From Arenicellales bacterium (GTDB lineage Bacteria; Pseudomonadota; Gammaproteobacteria; Arenicellales; JAJDZL01), in NCBI GenBank assembly GCA_951813075.1, contig OX638343.1, forward strand, positions 2,353,999-2,417,998: a stretch of 64,000 nt of DNA, given 5' to 3'. Below the pieces are notes generated by a model. The model searched no databases, was not told where the DNA came from, and saw only the letters and a list, made by a program, of their open reading frames with translations. The translations under genes were made by a program, and so were the position numbers. Below are positions 26,092 to 35,165 of this stretch, in pieces (position 1 is the stretch's first letter; the number at the start of each line of letters is the position of its first letter).

Positions 26092-27171
26092 ATGAGTTTC
26101 GATTTTCGCAGTGACACCGTCACCAAACCGACTGAAGCGATGCGCAAGGCAATGTACCGTGCGGACGTGGGAGATGATGTCTATGGAGAGGACCCGACGA
26201 TCAACCGACTGGAGGAGACCATGGCAGATAAATTTGGTTTGGAGGCCGGGATCTTCGTAACCAGCGGTACGCAAGGTAATCTACTGGCACTGATGGCGCA
26301 CTGTTCTCGTGGAGACGAATACATTGTCGGGCAGTTGGCTCATACCTACAAGTATGAGGGTGGTGGTGGCGCAGTTCTCGGAAGTATTCAGCCACAACCG
26401 CTCGATTTTAGTGACGACGGATCAATTGATCTGGAATTGGCGCGTCGCGCGATCAAACCCGATGACGACCACTTCGCAAAAACACGGCTGTTCTGTCTTG
26501 AGAATACTCAGGCTGGCCGAGCGCTATCCATGGAATATCTTGATGATGCAGCACAGTTTGTCAAGTCAACCCAGCTTGCCTTTCACTTGGACGGCGCGCG
26601 AGTCTTCAATGCTGCTGTATTGTACGGTGTTGAGGTAGACAGGATTACGAGCCGGTTTGACACGGTCTCATGTTGTTTCTCCAAAGGTCTTGGCGCACCG
26701 ATCGGCTCGATATTATGCGGTAGTCGAGAGACAATTCGGGAGGCACGCCGCTGGCGTAAACTTGTCGGAGGCGGACTGCGTCAGGGCGGGGTTATTGCTG
26801 CTGCTGCCTTGCATGCGGTTGAAAATCATGTTGAGCGACTACAGGACGATCACGACAATGCAAAATGGATCGCCGAGCAACTTTCTGAAGTTGAGGGAAT
26901 TGATGTAATCTTCCACGAAATGCAGACCAATATGATTTTTGTCACCGTGCGCGATGGCAGAGTACAAGAACTGGCCAGATTTCTCCGTAACCGTGACATT
27001 GTCGTCACACCCGGCGAACCCATGCGTCTGGTGACGCACCTGGATGTCGATCGCAATGCCGCTGTTCAGCTAGTTGACGCAGTGAAGGATTTCATGGGTA
27101 AAGCACGGACAGATATGCCGACTTCAACCCCCGTTCTTACTTCTTCCTACGGATTCAGCAACGACACATAA
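26092..27171 (+). CDS. ltaE: Low-specificity L-threonine aldolase
   Basis: A 359-residue PLP enzyme of the beta-eliminating lyase/threonine aldolase family, cleaving L-threonine or allo-threonine to glycine and acetaldehyde. The N-terminus SFDFRSDTVTKPTEAMRKAM is diagnostic, with DVYGEDPT and FVTSGTQGN following. The PLP-binding lysine is Lys198 in CFSKGLGAPIGS. GAGG lies 8 nt upstream of the ATG. The last 48 nt overlap, tail to tail, the ureohydrolase gene on the other strand. The glycine made could feed GcvP. Confidence 0.93.
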   Translation: MSFDFRSDTVTKPTEAMRKAMYRADVGDDVYGEDPTINRLEETMADKFGLEAGIFVTSGTQGNLLALMAHCSRGDEYIVGQLAHTYKYEGGGGAVLGSIQPQPLDFSDDGSIDLELARRAIKPDDDHFAKTRLFCLENTQAGRALSMEYLDDAAQFVKSTQLAFHLDGARVFNAAVLYGVEVDRITSRFDTVSCCFSKGLGAPIGSILCGSRETIREARRWRKLVGGGLRQGGVIAAAALHAVENHVERLQDDHDNAKWIAEQLSEVEGIDVIFHEMQTNMIFVTVRDGRVQELARFLRNRDIVVTPGEPMRLVTHLDVDRNAAVQLVDAVKDFMGKARTDMPTSTPVLTSSYGFSNDT

Positions 27172-28086
27172 AATCTCAAACATCATGGTTGCGCCAACAA
27201 GTGCGGTATTGCCTGTTGGGTCAAACGGTGGCGCAACTTCGACAACATCACCGCCGATCAGATTGAGCCCTTCAAGCGCGCGAATCATCATTTGCGCTTC
27301 CAATGTCGTGAGACCACCCACCTCGGGTGTCCCGGTTCCCGGCGCATAGACCGGATCAAGTCCGTCCACATCAAAGCTGATGTAAGTCGGACCATCACCG
27401 ACGATATCCCGTGCTTCCTCAATAATTGAATTCCACCCGCGTTCGGCAAATTCTTCCATATAGACCACGCGCATACCCGTGTCGTGACTGAATTTCCAGA
27501 TATCCAGGTCATTGAGTGAGCCGCGAATTCCAATTTGGATCGTTCTCTTCGGATCGAGCAGATTTTCTTCAACCGCTCTTCGGAACGGTGCACCATGATG
27601 AAATTTAGACCCTAGATAATCATCACCTGTATCGCAGTGTGCATCGAAATGAACCATACCAACAGGTGCTTGCTTTGCGATTGCTCGGAAAATAGGAAGC
27701 GTTACAGAGTGGTCGCCACCGGCGGAAACTGGAACGATACCAAAGTCGTGTATGCGTTGAAAATAGTTTTCGATCTCATCGAGACTCTCTTCAAGGTGAA
27801 AGGGTTTCTGAATCCATGCATCGCCCAGATCGGCAATTCGGCAAAGATCGTACGGACAGATTCCGGACGATTGATTCATGCGCCGCATCAGACTGGATTG
27901 GTTTCGGATTTCGCGCGGTCCATGTCTTGCACCGGGTCGATTGGTGACACCACCATCAAACGGAACACCGACTAGTCCGATGTCCACATCCTTCCAATCT
28001 TGCGATTGAGGTGCGCGCATGAACGTCGCAATCCCGGTGTAGCGAGGACGTTGAATCGGATCGTTAAAGGCTTCGTATTCATACAT
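27124..28086 (-). CDS. Ureohydrolase, agmatinase/guanidino-acid hydrolase type
   Basis: A manganese ureohydrolase of the arginase superfamily. Metal-binding signatures are GGDHSV, HFDAHCD and SFDVDGLDPVYAPGTGTPE, all intact, so the enzyme should release urea from a guanidino compound. Overall layout resembles SpeB and the guanidinobutyrase/guanidinopropionase group more than arginase; the substrate cannot be fixed. The frame extends to an ATG at 28152, which would overlap the asparaginase gene; the ATG at 28086 (MYEYEAF) has GGGAGAG 8 nt upstream and gives 320 residues, the normal length. It lies downstream of the asparaginase on the same strand. Confidence 0.9.
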   Translation of the reverse strand: MYEYEAFNDPIQRPRYTGIATFMRAPQSQDWKDVDIGLVGVPFDGGVTNRPGARHGPREIRNQSSLMRRMNQSSGICPYDLCRIADLGDAWIQKPFHLEESLDEIENYFQRIHDFGIVPVSAGGDHSVTLPIFRAIAKQAPVGMVHFDAHCDTGDDYLGSKFHHGAPFRRAVEENLLDPKRTIQIGIRGSLNDLDIWKFSHDTGMRVVYMEEFAERGWNSIIEEARDIVGDGPTYISFDVDGLDPVYAPGTGTPEVGGLTTLEAQMMIRALEGLNLIGGDVVEVAPPFDPTGNTALVGATMMFEILCVVAESVGRSKNGG

Positions 28087-28126
28087 GATTTGACTCTCCC
28101 ACGTAGAGTTTTTGCGACCAGTAATA

Positions 28127-29137
28127 TTATTGCAGGGCAGGGCGAACCACACCAGCGTGTTTTTTTGCGATGGTTCTCACATCAGGCCGAAACCAGGGTT
28201 TCAGCCGCAGCAATTGCGATTGCGTCAGGTTGCAGTGTGTTTCGATCTGCCAGCCCATCGCGACTTCCGCTGCGCGCCTTGATCCGTCGTCGATTTTCAA
28301 TGCGAACCCCAGCCCGTCGCAATTCGAGGTCATTCCTGCGTACATGCCTTCGGCGCCTCCTTTTACCAGTGCCAGGTTTTCCGTTATTGCTGGTACGACA
28401 GTGCAGAAGCGATTTTCTCCGCCAACGAGTTCAGGAAATTGTGCCATTGCAGAACGGATTCGTTTAACGCAAGCGCGGCGGGTATTCGAAGTGAAATTTG
28501 CGGCTGCCATTCTGGCAAATGCCATCGCTATACCACGCAGGGACATTCCAGTGACAGGAATTCCGCAGCCGTCCAATCCGGCTGGCGCTTCGCGCACGGA
28601 TTCACCACTTAATTCCTCGAGTGTCTGAAGTACCTGTTGCTGAACCGGGTGTGTGCGATTGGTATATCCTTCGACCGGAAAGTTGTTATGAAGGGCAACT
28701 GTGATGAAACCCGCATGTTTGCCAGAGCAGTTGTTATTCAACGCAGTAGATTTGATCCCGCGTCGAATCATGTCGTTTCGTGTTGCGCGGTGAACTGATT
28801 CATGAACTCCGCATTCCAGGTGTGTTTCATCCAATCCAAGTATTTCAAGCCATTGTCTGATGGCGTCAACGTGTGAATCTTGACCTGAATGTGAAGCGCA
28901 GGCAAGCGCGATGTGCTGGTCACGGAGTGCGTATCGTTCCAATGCTCCGGATTCAACCAAAACCATTGTCTGTAACGGTTTGATGGCCGATCGGGGATAG
29001 ATTGGACGGCTGATATCACCGTATTCCGCAACAGTTTCACCAGTAGCACTCACTACCGCGACGGCACCGCGATGAAAACTTTCCACCATATCGCCGCGTG
29101 TGACTTCGACAAGAATCGGGTTGGCTGATTCCTTCAA
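28127..29137 (-). CDS. L-asparaginase, Rhizobium AnsA-type (asparaginase II, PF06089)
   Basis: A 336-residue enzyme of the Zn-containing, class 3 asparaginase family, unrelated to the E. coli types. The catalytic SxxK pair is Ser50/Lys53 in PRSAIKPLQ. The zinc-site residues Cys137 and Lys140 in NNNCSGKHAG and Cys191 in GLDGCGIPV are all present, shifted by two positions from the numbering I recall for the Rhizobium etli enzyme. It hydrolyses asparagine to aspartate and ammonia in the cytoplasm; there is no signal peptide. Next to the ureohydrolase, it forms a nitrogen-release pair. Confidence 0.92.
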   Translation of the reverse strand: MKESANPILVEVTRGDMVESFHRGAVAVVSATGETVAEYGDISRPIYPRSAIKPLQTMVLVESGALERYALRDQHIALACASHSGQDSHVDAIRQWLEILGLDETHLECGVHESVHRATRNDMIRRGIKSTALNNNCSGKHAGFITVALHNNFPVEGYTNRTHPVQQQVLQTLEELSGESVREAPAGLDGCGIPVTGMSLRGIAMAFARMAAANFTSNTRRACVKRIRSAMAQFPELVGGENRFCTVVPAITENLALVKGGAEGMYAGMTSNCDGLGFALKIDDGSRRAAEVAMGWQIETHCNLTQSQLLRLKPWFRPDVRTIAKKHAGVVRPALQ

Positions 29138-29234
29138 TCAGGATGCCTGCAAGATTGGTTCTGCTCTCGAAATTTACAATGGAATTTCGTATATGATAGG
29201 GCGAACATTATAAGGGATGTGACCAGATACAAAT

Positions 29235-29975
29235 ATGAGCGTGCTAATTGTTGAGCAGGATGAAGATCTGAAGATTTTGCAATTGAATCGACCGGATCGC
29301 GCAAATGCGCTGAACGGGCAACTGGTACAAGCCTTGATCGACGAGATCGAACGGTCGTCCGATGACGGGACCAGGACACTGGTTATTCGCGGCTCAGGTG
29401 GTTCGTTCTGTTCCGGTTTCGATCTGGGGAATTTGGAAGAAGCAACAGACGCCGAGGTAGCGCAGCGGATTGTGAATGTGGAGAAAATGCTGCAGGCGCT
29501 TCATCATGCACCTATTCTAACCGTAGCACTGGTACAGTCCATGGCGTTTGGAGCGGGTGCGGATATGGTCTGTTGCTGTCACATGAGAATTGCTGAACCA
29601 GGCAGTCGTTTTTGCATGCCGGGACTGAATTTCGGAATTCTGCTGGGTACCCGGCGATTGAAAACACGAATAGGAGCCGACAATGCAGTGCGTGTTTTGA
29701 TCAATACCCGGGTTTTTGATGCAGAACAAGCGGTGGAGATGGGATTTCTGACGCATATTGCAGGCCGGGAAAGCTGGCAGCAACACATCGAGTCTGCGAG
29801 AAAGGCGGGAAATGCGGTTGCTGATAGACATGTCCGCAGAATGTTGAATGTCGTTGTCAATGACACGCGGCAAGAAGATATGGCAGATCTCATTGATTCG
29901 GTGGGTGCGCCGGGACTAGTTCAGCGAATCGTCGATTATCGCAATTCAATGCGGAAAAAATCAGGGAAGAATTGA
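29235..29975 (+). CDS. Enoyl-CoA hydratase/isomerase family protein
   Basis: A 246-residue crotonase-fold protein. The oxyanion-hole elements are GGSFCSGFDLGNLEE and ALVQSMAFGAGADMVCCCHMRIA. The glutamates usual in true hydratases are not clearly placed: the first site reads AFGAGADM and the second NFGILLGTRRL, so an isomerase, decarboxylase or other crotonase activity is possible. It is divergent from the asparaginase gene (97 nt) and is followed after 10 nt by a small membrane-protein gene. Confidence 0.88.
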   Translation: MSVLIVEQDEDLKILQLNRPDRANALNGQLVQALIDEIERSSDDGTRTLVIRGSGGSFCSGFDLGNLEEATDAEVAQRIVNVEKMLQALHHAPILTVALVQSMAFGAGADMVCCCHMRIAEPGSRFCMPGLNFGILLGTRRLKTRIGADNAVRVLINTRVFDAEQAVEMGFLTHIAGRESWQQHIESARKAGNAVADRHVRRMLNVVVNDTRQEDMADLIDSVGAPGLVQRIVDYRNSMRKKSGKN

Positions 29976-29985
29976 GGTTGAATCT

Positions 29986-30318
29986 ATGAATCACATACGT
30001 GAATTTCTTGTATATGTCGGTCCGTTGCGCTCCATGCTCTACATACTGATTCTGATACTGATTCTTGCGGCATTCTTTTCAATGGGCGAGACCCATAAAT
30101 CGGGTTTCATGATGTTCCCGACTCTGATCGCACCGGCGATTGTGCCCATGCTGTTTTTTGTGAATTTGCTGGACGCAACCATGTGCAAGATCATGATGTC
30201 CGGCAAGGATTCGGCTCAGCGCAGACGTTACCGTCATATGATCTGGTACGATTTGATCAGTCTGTTTGCAGTGTTCGCAGCCTGGACTCCGTTTTACAAA
30301 AGACTTCTGCAGATCTGA
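29986..30318 (+). CDS. Small integral membrane protein of unknown function
   Basis: 110 residues with three predicted membrane segments: about 14-34 (LRSMLYILILILILAAFF), 41-62 (MMFPTLIAPAIVPMLFFVNLL) and 86-104. A basic loop KDSAQRRRYRHM lies between helices 2 and 3. I recognise no family. It begins 10 nt after the crotonase gene and is probably co-transcribed with it. Confidence 0.65.
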   Translation: MNHIREFLVYVGPLRSMLYILILILILAAFFSMGETHKSGFMMFPTLIAPAIVPMLFFVNLLDATMCKIMMSGKDSAQRRRYRHMIWYDLISLFAVFAAWTPFYKRLLQI

Positions 30319-30324
30319 ATCCGG

Positions 30325-30831
30325 TCAATTTGAAGCGATTGCGATCGGTTTTGCGAGTCCGATGACAATTTCTGAATTGCCGGTGTGGTTGAATACAGAT
30401 GGGGAGATGATGATTTTGCAGTCGCGACTTGATCCACCGAGCACGATCTGCTTGCGATCCATGACAGCACTGTCAACCCAAAGTGGCAGGTTGTCCGGCA
30501 GACCGATGGCAGTGACACCGCCCAGAGTCATCCCGGTAATTGCCTGTGTTTCCTCTGCGCCAGCGAACGAAACCCTTCTAGCTTCAAGTTTCTTTCTGAT
30601 CGTGTGATTGACATCCAGTCTGCAGTGCGCGAGTACCACACAAGCAGCGAACTTAGGCTCGCCCGATTTTGACTTGACGACGATGGTATTGGCACAATCT
30701 TCCAACGCATAACCATAATGCTTGACGAAAACTTCTGTGTCCGCGAGTTCCGGGTCGCAAGCAATCAGTTGGTAGGGAATTTGCAGCGCGTCCAGATTCC
30801 GAACAAGAGTTGCTTTTTGTTTGTCGGTCAT
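30325..30831 (-). CDS. YbaK/EbsC-type aminoacyl-tRNA deacylase
   Basis: 168 residues of the YbaK/ProX editing-domain superfamily, which removes mischarged amino acids from tRNA. Visible motifs are the central KSKSGEPKFAACVVLAHCRLDVN with the family lysine region, TGMTLGGVTAIGLP, equivalent to the GGxxPFG loop, and the terminal VIGLAKPI. Proteins of this branch (YeaK/ProXp-like) often act on Ala or Ser mischarged to tRNA-Pro or others, so exact specificity is open. It overlaps lgt by 4 nt and is convergent with the small membrane gene. Confidence 0.82.
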   Translation of the reverse strand: MTDKQKATLVRNLDALQIPYQLIACDPELADTEVFVKHYGYALEDCANTIVVKSKSGEPKFAACVVLAHCRLDVNHTIRKKLEARRVSFAGAEETQAITGMTLGGVTAIGLPDNLPLWVDSAVMDRKQIVLGGSSRDCKIIISPSVFNHTGNSEIVIGLAKPIAIASN

Positions 30832-31622
30832 ATAGTCGGATTTGATTTTCGAGGCACCAGACTCAGTAGAATGATACCGACGATTATAAGAGGTAAAGAA
30901 AGTAGCTGGCCCATCGTGATCCAGTCGAACAGAATAAACCCAAGCGGTGCATCCGGTTCACGGAAAAATTCTACGGTAAACCGAAACAATCCATATCCGG
31001 CGAGAAAGATGCCGGTGACAGCACCGGCTGGCCTGGGCTTCGCAGAATAGACCCACAATACCACGAACAACACCAATCCCTCCAGAGTTGCCTCATATAG
31101 TTGTGATGGATGTCTCGGGAGCTGCTGCGGGTCCGCTGGGAACACAACCGCCCACGGGATATCTGTGGCACGTCCCCACAACTCCTGATTGATAAAATTT
31201 GCGATTCGACCAAAAAACAATCCTACAGCGCAAAGCGGGCTGGAAAAATCAGCAACGCGCAATATCGGAATACCAAACTTTCGGCTGAAAATCCAGCCTC
31301 CGAAAAATGCACCCAGCAAACCACCATGAAATGACATGCCACCTTGCCAGACTTTCAGAATCTCAACGGGATTGCTGATGTAGTGATCAGGCTGGTAAAA
31401 CAGTCCGTAACCGATTCTGCCACCGATTATCGCACCGAGCGCCACATAGAGCACGAGATCGATGACATTTTGCGATTGCAAGTGTGAATCGGCATGTCCT
31501 GCTCGAATTTTGCCCAGAACAACCGCTGCAACTATCCCGACAGCGTACGCGATTCCGTACCAACGAATCTGTATGAATTGAAGATCAATCGCAACAGGAT
31601 CGATGTCAGGAAATGCGAACAT
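30828..31622 (-). CDS. lgt: Phosphatidylglycerol-prolipoprotein diacylglyceryl transferase
   Basis: A 264-residue seven-helix inner-membrane enzyme that attaches diacylglycerol to the lipobox cysteine. Signature elements are RWYGIAYAVG near the start, GGRIGYGLFYQPDHY, GGMSFHGGLLG, and the Lgt signature GRIANFINQELWGR. The essential residues His in SFHGG and Arg in GRIANF are present. Length is normal. It is transcribed with the YbaK-type gene. Confidence 0.96.
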   Translation of the reverse strand: MFAFPDIDPVAIDLQFIQIRWYGIAYAVGIVAAVVLGKIRAGHADSHLQSQNVIDLVLYVALGAIIGGRIGYGLFYQPDHYISNPVEILKVWQGGMSFHGGLLGAFFGGWIFSRKFGIPILRVADFSSPLCAVGLFFGRIANFINQELWGRATDIPWAVVFPADPQQLPRHPSQLYEATLEGLVLFVVLWVYSAKPRPAGAVTGIFLAGYGLFRFTVEFFREPDAPLGFILFDWITMGQLLSLPLIIVGIILLSLVPRKSNPTI

Positions 31623-31794
31623 AGGAATTTTTTTGGTGAATATGCAACAATATGTTTTGACTCCGACTTATTCTGGAATGAAACTGAATTCAAATTTTTA
31701 GTATACATTTGAATCAGAATTACATTTCCGAACCGTGTGCAATCCGACGCGTTTGAATTTGTCGATATGATCCTTGCAACAAGACAGCTGACTT

Positions 31795-33888
31795 ATGAGT
31801 AGTACCGAACCCAAAGCCAATCGCCTGATTCACGAAACGAGTCCCTACCTGCTTCAACACGCTTACAATCCTGTCGATTGGTACCCTTGGGGTGACGAGG
31901 CCATCAGCAAGGCAAGACAAGAAAATCGGCTGATTCTGCTATCGGTCGGATATTCGGCCTGCCATTGGTGTCATGTCATGGAGCACGAATCTTTTGAGGA
32001 TGAGAAGGTTGCCAAGATCATGAACAATAACTTTGTCTGTGTCAAGGTGGACAGGGAAGAACGGCCGGATCTCGACATCATATATCAGACTGCTCATCAA
32101 CTGTTCAATCAACGGGCAGGGGGCTGGCCACTTACCGCTTTTCTCACTCCCGACCAGCATTCCCCGCTTTTTGTGGGTACATATTTTCCACCAACAGCGC
32201 GTTTCGGGATGCCAGCTTTCAGTGACCTGCTGAAGAACATCGCTGAAAGATATCAGGAGCGCAAAGAGAACATCGACCAACATGACACAATGATGAAGGA
32301 TGCCTTCCAGCGACTTCGACTCGTTGATGGAGACTTCAACTTGCCGGTGGATAATTCGCTGCTGGAAACGGCCGTTAGGGACCTCTTCTCACAATATGAT
32401 CCGGTATATGGAGGCTTCGGTGATGCACCGAAGTTTCCGCATACCACACAGATACAGTTATTGCTGACATATTGGCAGGTCAGCGCCCGCGATACACGTT
32501 TTCTCGACCGTGCTTTGGATATTTCTGTCCATACACTCGAATCGATGGCGCAAGGCGGTTTGTACGATCATTTAGGTGGGGGATTCTACCGCTATTCGGT
32601 CGATGCAAGATGGGAGATCCCTCACTTTGAAAAGATGCTTTATGACAACGCACTGCTTTTGCCGTTGTATGTCGAAGCAGGACTTGCTGCGCAGAGGGAT
32701 GACTTTCAGGAAACTGCAATTCAGACCGGTTTGTGGGTAATTCGGGAAATGCAGTCCGAATTCGGTGGTTACTTTTCCACGCTGGATGCTGACACAAAAG
32801 GGATGGAAGGACAATTCTACGTATGGAAGGTAGACCAACTGAAAGACGTGCTCACGTATGAGGAATTCAAGGCGATTGATGTGCGGTATGGATTGCGCGG
32901 TGAACCGAATTTCGAGGGTAAATGGCACTTGAGAATCGCCAATTCATTGGAACTTACTGCCGAACGCGCTGGACTTCCACCAACCGAGGTTCCATTATTG
33001 CTTGAACGGGCGTTAAAAAAATTATTTGTTGCGCGAGGCGAGCGTACTCGCCCAGGTCGAGATGAGAAAATACTGGTTTCCTGGAACGGGCTGATGATCA
33101 AGGCCATGTCTAACGCGGGCAGGCTGATCGAGCGTCCAGATTTCATCGAATCAGCGCACAAGGCCGTAGAATTTATAAGAAATCACATGTGGAAGGATGG
33201 CAGGCTCCTGGCTACGGCGAAAGATAAAAAGGCTCGTCTGAATGCATATCTCGATGACTATGTATTTCTTGCGGAGGGGGTATTGGAACTGTTAAAGGCG
33301 CGATGGAACAGCGAGGAGTTTGAATTTGTTATTGAGTTGATCGAGGTACTTCTGAATCATTTTGTTGACGAGCAGTATGGAGCCTTCTGCTTTACCTCTG
33401 ACGATCACGAACCACTGATCACCCGTACAATTCCAACCCATGATGACTCAACACCGTCTGCGAATGGCGTTGCAGCGTATCTACTGATTAAATTGGGCCA
33501 CATGACTGGTGAACAACGTTATCTTGATGTCGCTGATAAAATTCTGCGCGCAATCCAGCCAGCCGCTCTTCACATGCCTTCTTCTTTCGGAGTGAGCCTG
33601 GTTGCGATTGAACAGATGGTTAACCCAGGCACCTACATTGTCATTCGTGGTGCTCACGACGAGAGTCGTCGATGGGCAGATGCGTGTGCGAAAACCGGAC
33701 CTGTGAATCTTATGGTATTTGCAATTCCTGATGACGCCGGTGAACTGCCAGGATTGCTGGCTGAGAAGAAAATTTCCGATAAATCCTCAACTATCGCTTA
33801 TGTCTGTTGTGGTTTTCAGTGTCTGGCGCCGCTTCACTCTCTTGACGAACTGCTTGAAGCGATCCCCAAACGCGAATATCGTCAATAG
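31795..33888 (+). CDS. DUF255 thioredoxin-domain protein (YyaL/SSP411 family)
   Basis: A 697-residue protein with an N-terminal thioredoxin-like DUF255 domain: [24 protein letters not shown], then [20 protein letters not shown] with the CxxC motif, and [12 protein letters not shown]. From about 200 to the end it has an (alpha/alpha)6-barrel glycosidase-like region, including [17 protein letters not shown] and [12 protein letters not shown]. The family is widespread with no firm function; a redox or sugar-linked role has been suggested. It is divergent from lgt and followed by a hairpin terminator. Confidence 0.92.
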   Translation: MSSTEPKANRLIHETSPYLLQHAYNPVDWYPWGDEAISKARQENRLILLSVGYSACHWCHVMEHESFEDEKVAKIMNNNFVCVKVDREERPDLDIIYQTAHQLFNQRAGGWPLTAFLTPDQHSPLFVGTYFPPTARFGMPAFSDLLKNIAERYQERKENIDQHDTMMKDAFQRLRLVDGDFNLPVDNSLLETAVRDLFSQYDPVYGGFGDAPKFPHTTQIQLLLTYWQVSARDTRFLDRALDISVHTLESMAQGGLYDHLGGGFYRYSVDARWEIPHFEKMLYDNALLLPLYVEAGLAAQRDDFQETAIQTGLWVIREMQSEFGGYFSTLDADTKGMEGQFYVWKVDQLKDVLTYEEFKAIDVRYGLRGEPNFEGKWHLRIANSLELTAERAGLPPTEVPLLLERALKKLFVARGERTRPGRDEKILVSWNGLMIKAMSNAGRLIERPDFIESAHKAVEFIRNHMWKDGRLLATAKDKKARLNAYLDDYVFLAEGVLELLKARWNSEEFEFVIELIEVLLNHFVDEQYGAFCFTSDDHEPLITRTIPTHDDSTPSANGVAAYLLIKLGHMTGEQRYLDVADKILRAIQPAALHMPSSFGVSLVAIEQMVNPGTYIVIRGAHDESRRWADACAKTGPVNLMVFAIPDDAGELPGLLAEKKISDKSSTIAYVCCGFQCLAPLHSLDELLEAIPKREYRQ

Positions 33889-33909
33889 TTGGGATATCAC
33901 CGGTCGACC

Positions 33910-33946
33910 AGCACTGTCAGGTTCACAGTGCTTCCGATGATTTTTT
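33910..33946 (+). terminator. Probable terminator after the DUF255 gene
   Basis: A perfect 8-bp stem AGCACTGT (33910-33917) / ACAGTGCT (33925-33932) with a 7-nt loop, then TCCGATGA and six T (33941-33946). The T-run is 8 nt from the stem, so efficiency may be modest. It lies in the convergent gap between the DUF255 gene and the MFS gene. Confidence 0.5.
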
Positions 33947-33995
33947 CAAGCACATCAGCACGACTAGAGTTTGGCGGTGCTTTATTCAGCTGCAT

Positions 33996-35165
33996 TCAAC
34001 TTTTTGTGACGACTCGCCGTACGAATCCCAGCACCAGAAATGCAACTATCGCCACTACCATCGCAACAATGAGTCCGTTTTCGTTCCATACCGTCATTGC
34101 GATACCGCCTGTTGCAGGTGCAATGGCACCGCAGACACCCCACATCACACCGAACGCTGCATTGCCGGCTGCCAACTGGGCGCCGCGAAATCGCTGTCCC
34201 ATAATCGTCAATGCTACCGTATAGATGCCGGCCGTAGCACCTCCCAAGATAATTAGAATCGGCCAGACAATGATCTTTGTGTTGATGACAAATGGCAAGG
34301 ACATGACCGAAATCAACATTACCCCCGCGCAAGCAAATGCGAGATAGTAACGATTAATCCTGTCTGCCAGCGACCCGATAAAGGGTTGAGCGATCATCGA
34401 TCCGATAGCAATCACAGTCAGAAACATGGCGGACCATTCTGTTGATACACCACTTTTTATTGAGTAAACCGGTAGCAGTGTGATTATTGACGCTTCCTCA
34501 AACGACATCAGAGCTGCCGCGCCGACCAGTGTCGGTGCCAACACGATGAATTTCAAGACATGAGAAACACGTCCTCCTGAAAAATCAGGTTCAGATCCGC
34601 GCGTCCACTGAAGCGGGATTAAAGACAGTGCGATGAACACAAACGCGACGATGAACGGAAGGTTACCTTCGACACCCAAGAACACGATAAACAATGGCGA
34701 TATCCCCAATGTCGCGCTGAATGTCAATGTGTAAAGTCCCAAGATTCGCCCTCGCGTCCGATCTTCTGCGATTTCATTGATCCAGGTTTCTGATACAACA
34801 AACAGAATCGTTCCCGCAACCCCCATTACGAATCTACTGACGAACCAGACACTAATGTCGTCGAAGGCAACCATCAGCAAGATCATCGCCAGATCGATAC
34901 AAATAGCGGTGAATACCAGACGGGTGACATTGAATGAACGTATGATCAGCGGTATCAAAGGCGAGGTGATGATTGAAGCGATGAATGGAATCATGCCCAT
35001 CATTCCTATCAGAAACGGTGTATACCCCCGCACTTCCATTTTCAGGCTTACCAGCGGGTAGATGAATCCGATGCTCAGTCCGTAAACCGAGATTACCGCA
35101 ATAATTGATAGCAGTACTCGCCGGTTGAATGGGTCTGGAATGAGATCGCGAATGTAGTAATACAC
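33996..35165 (-). CDS. Major facilitator superfamily transporter
   Basis: A 389-residue MFS protein with twelve hydrophobic segments. The N-terminal half includes YGLSIGFIYPLVSLKMEVRGYTP and SRFVMGVAGTILFVVSETWIN, a pattern of the YcaD/UMF1-like set of small-molecule exporters. The loop GSLADRINRYY between helices 8 and 9 is the second A-like motif. Its start overlaps the stop of the gamma-glutamyltransferase gene by one base, suggesting that the two are co-expressed, perhaps to move peptides or amino acids; substrate unknown. Confidence 0.88.
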   Translation of the reverse strand: MYYYIRDLIPDPFNRRVLLSIIAVISVYGLSIGFIYPLVSLKMEVRGYTPFLIGMMGMIPFIASIITSPLIPLIIRSFNVTRLVFTAICIDLAMILLMVAFDDISVWFVSRFVMGVAGTILFVVSETWINEIAEDRTRGRILGLYTLTFSATLGISPLFIVFLGVEGNLPFIVAFVFIALSLIPLQWTRGSEPDFSGGRVSHVLKFIVLAPTLVGAAALMSFEEASIITLLPVYSIKSGVSTEWSAMFLTVIAIGSMIAQPFIGSLADRINRYYLAFACAGVMLISVMSLPFVINTKIIVWPILIILGGATAGIYTVALTIMGQRFRGAQLAAGNAAFGVMWGVCGAIAPATGGIAMTVWNENGLIVAMVVAIVAFLVLGFVRRVVTKS

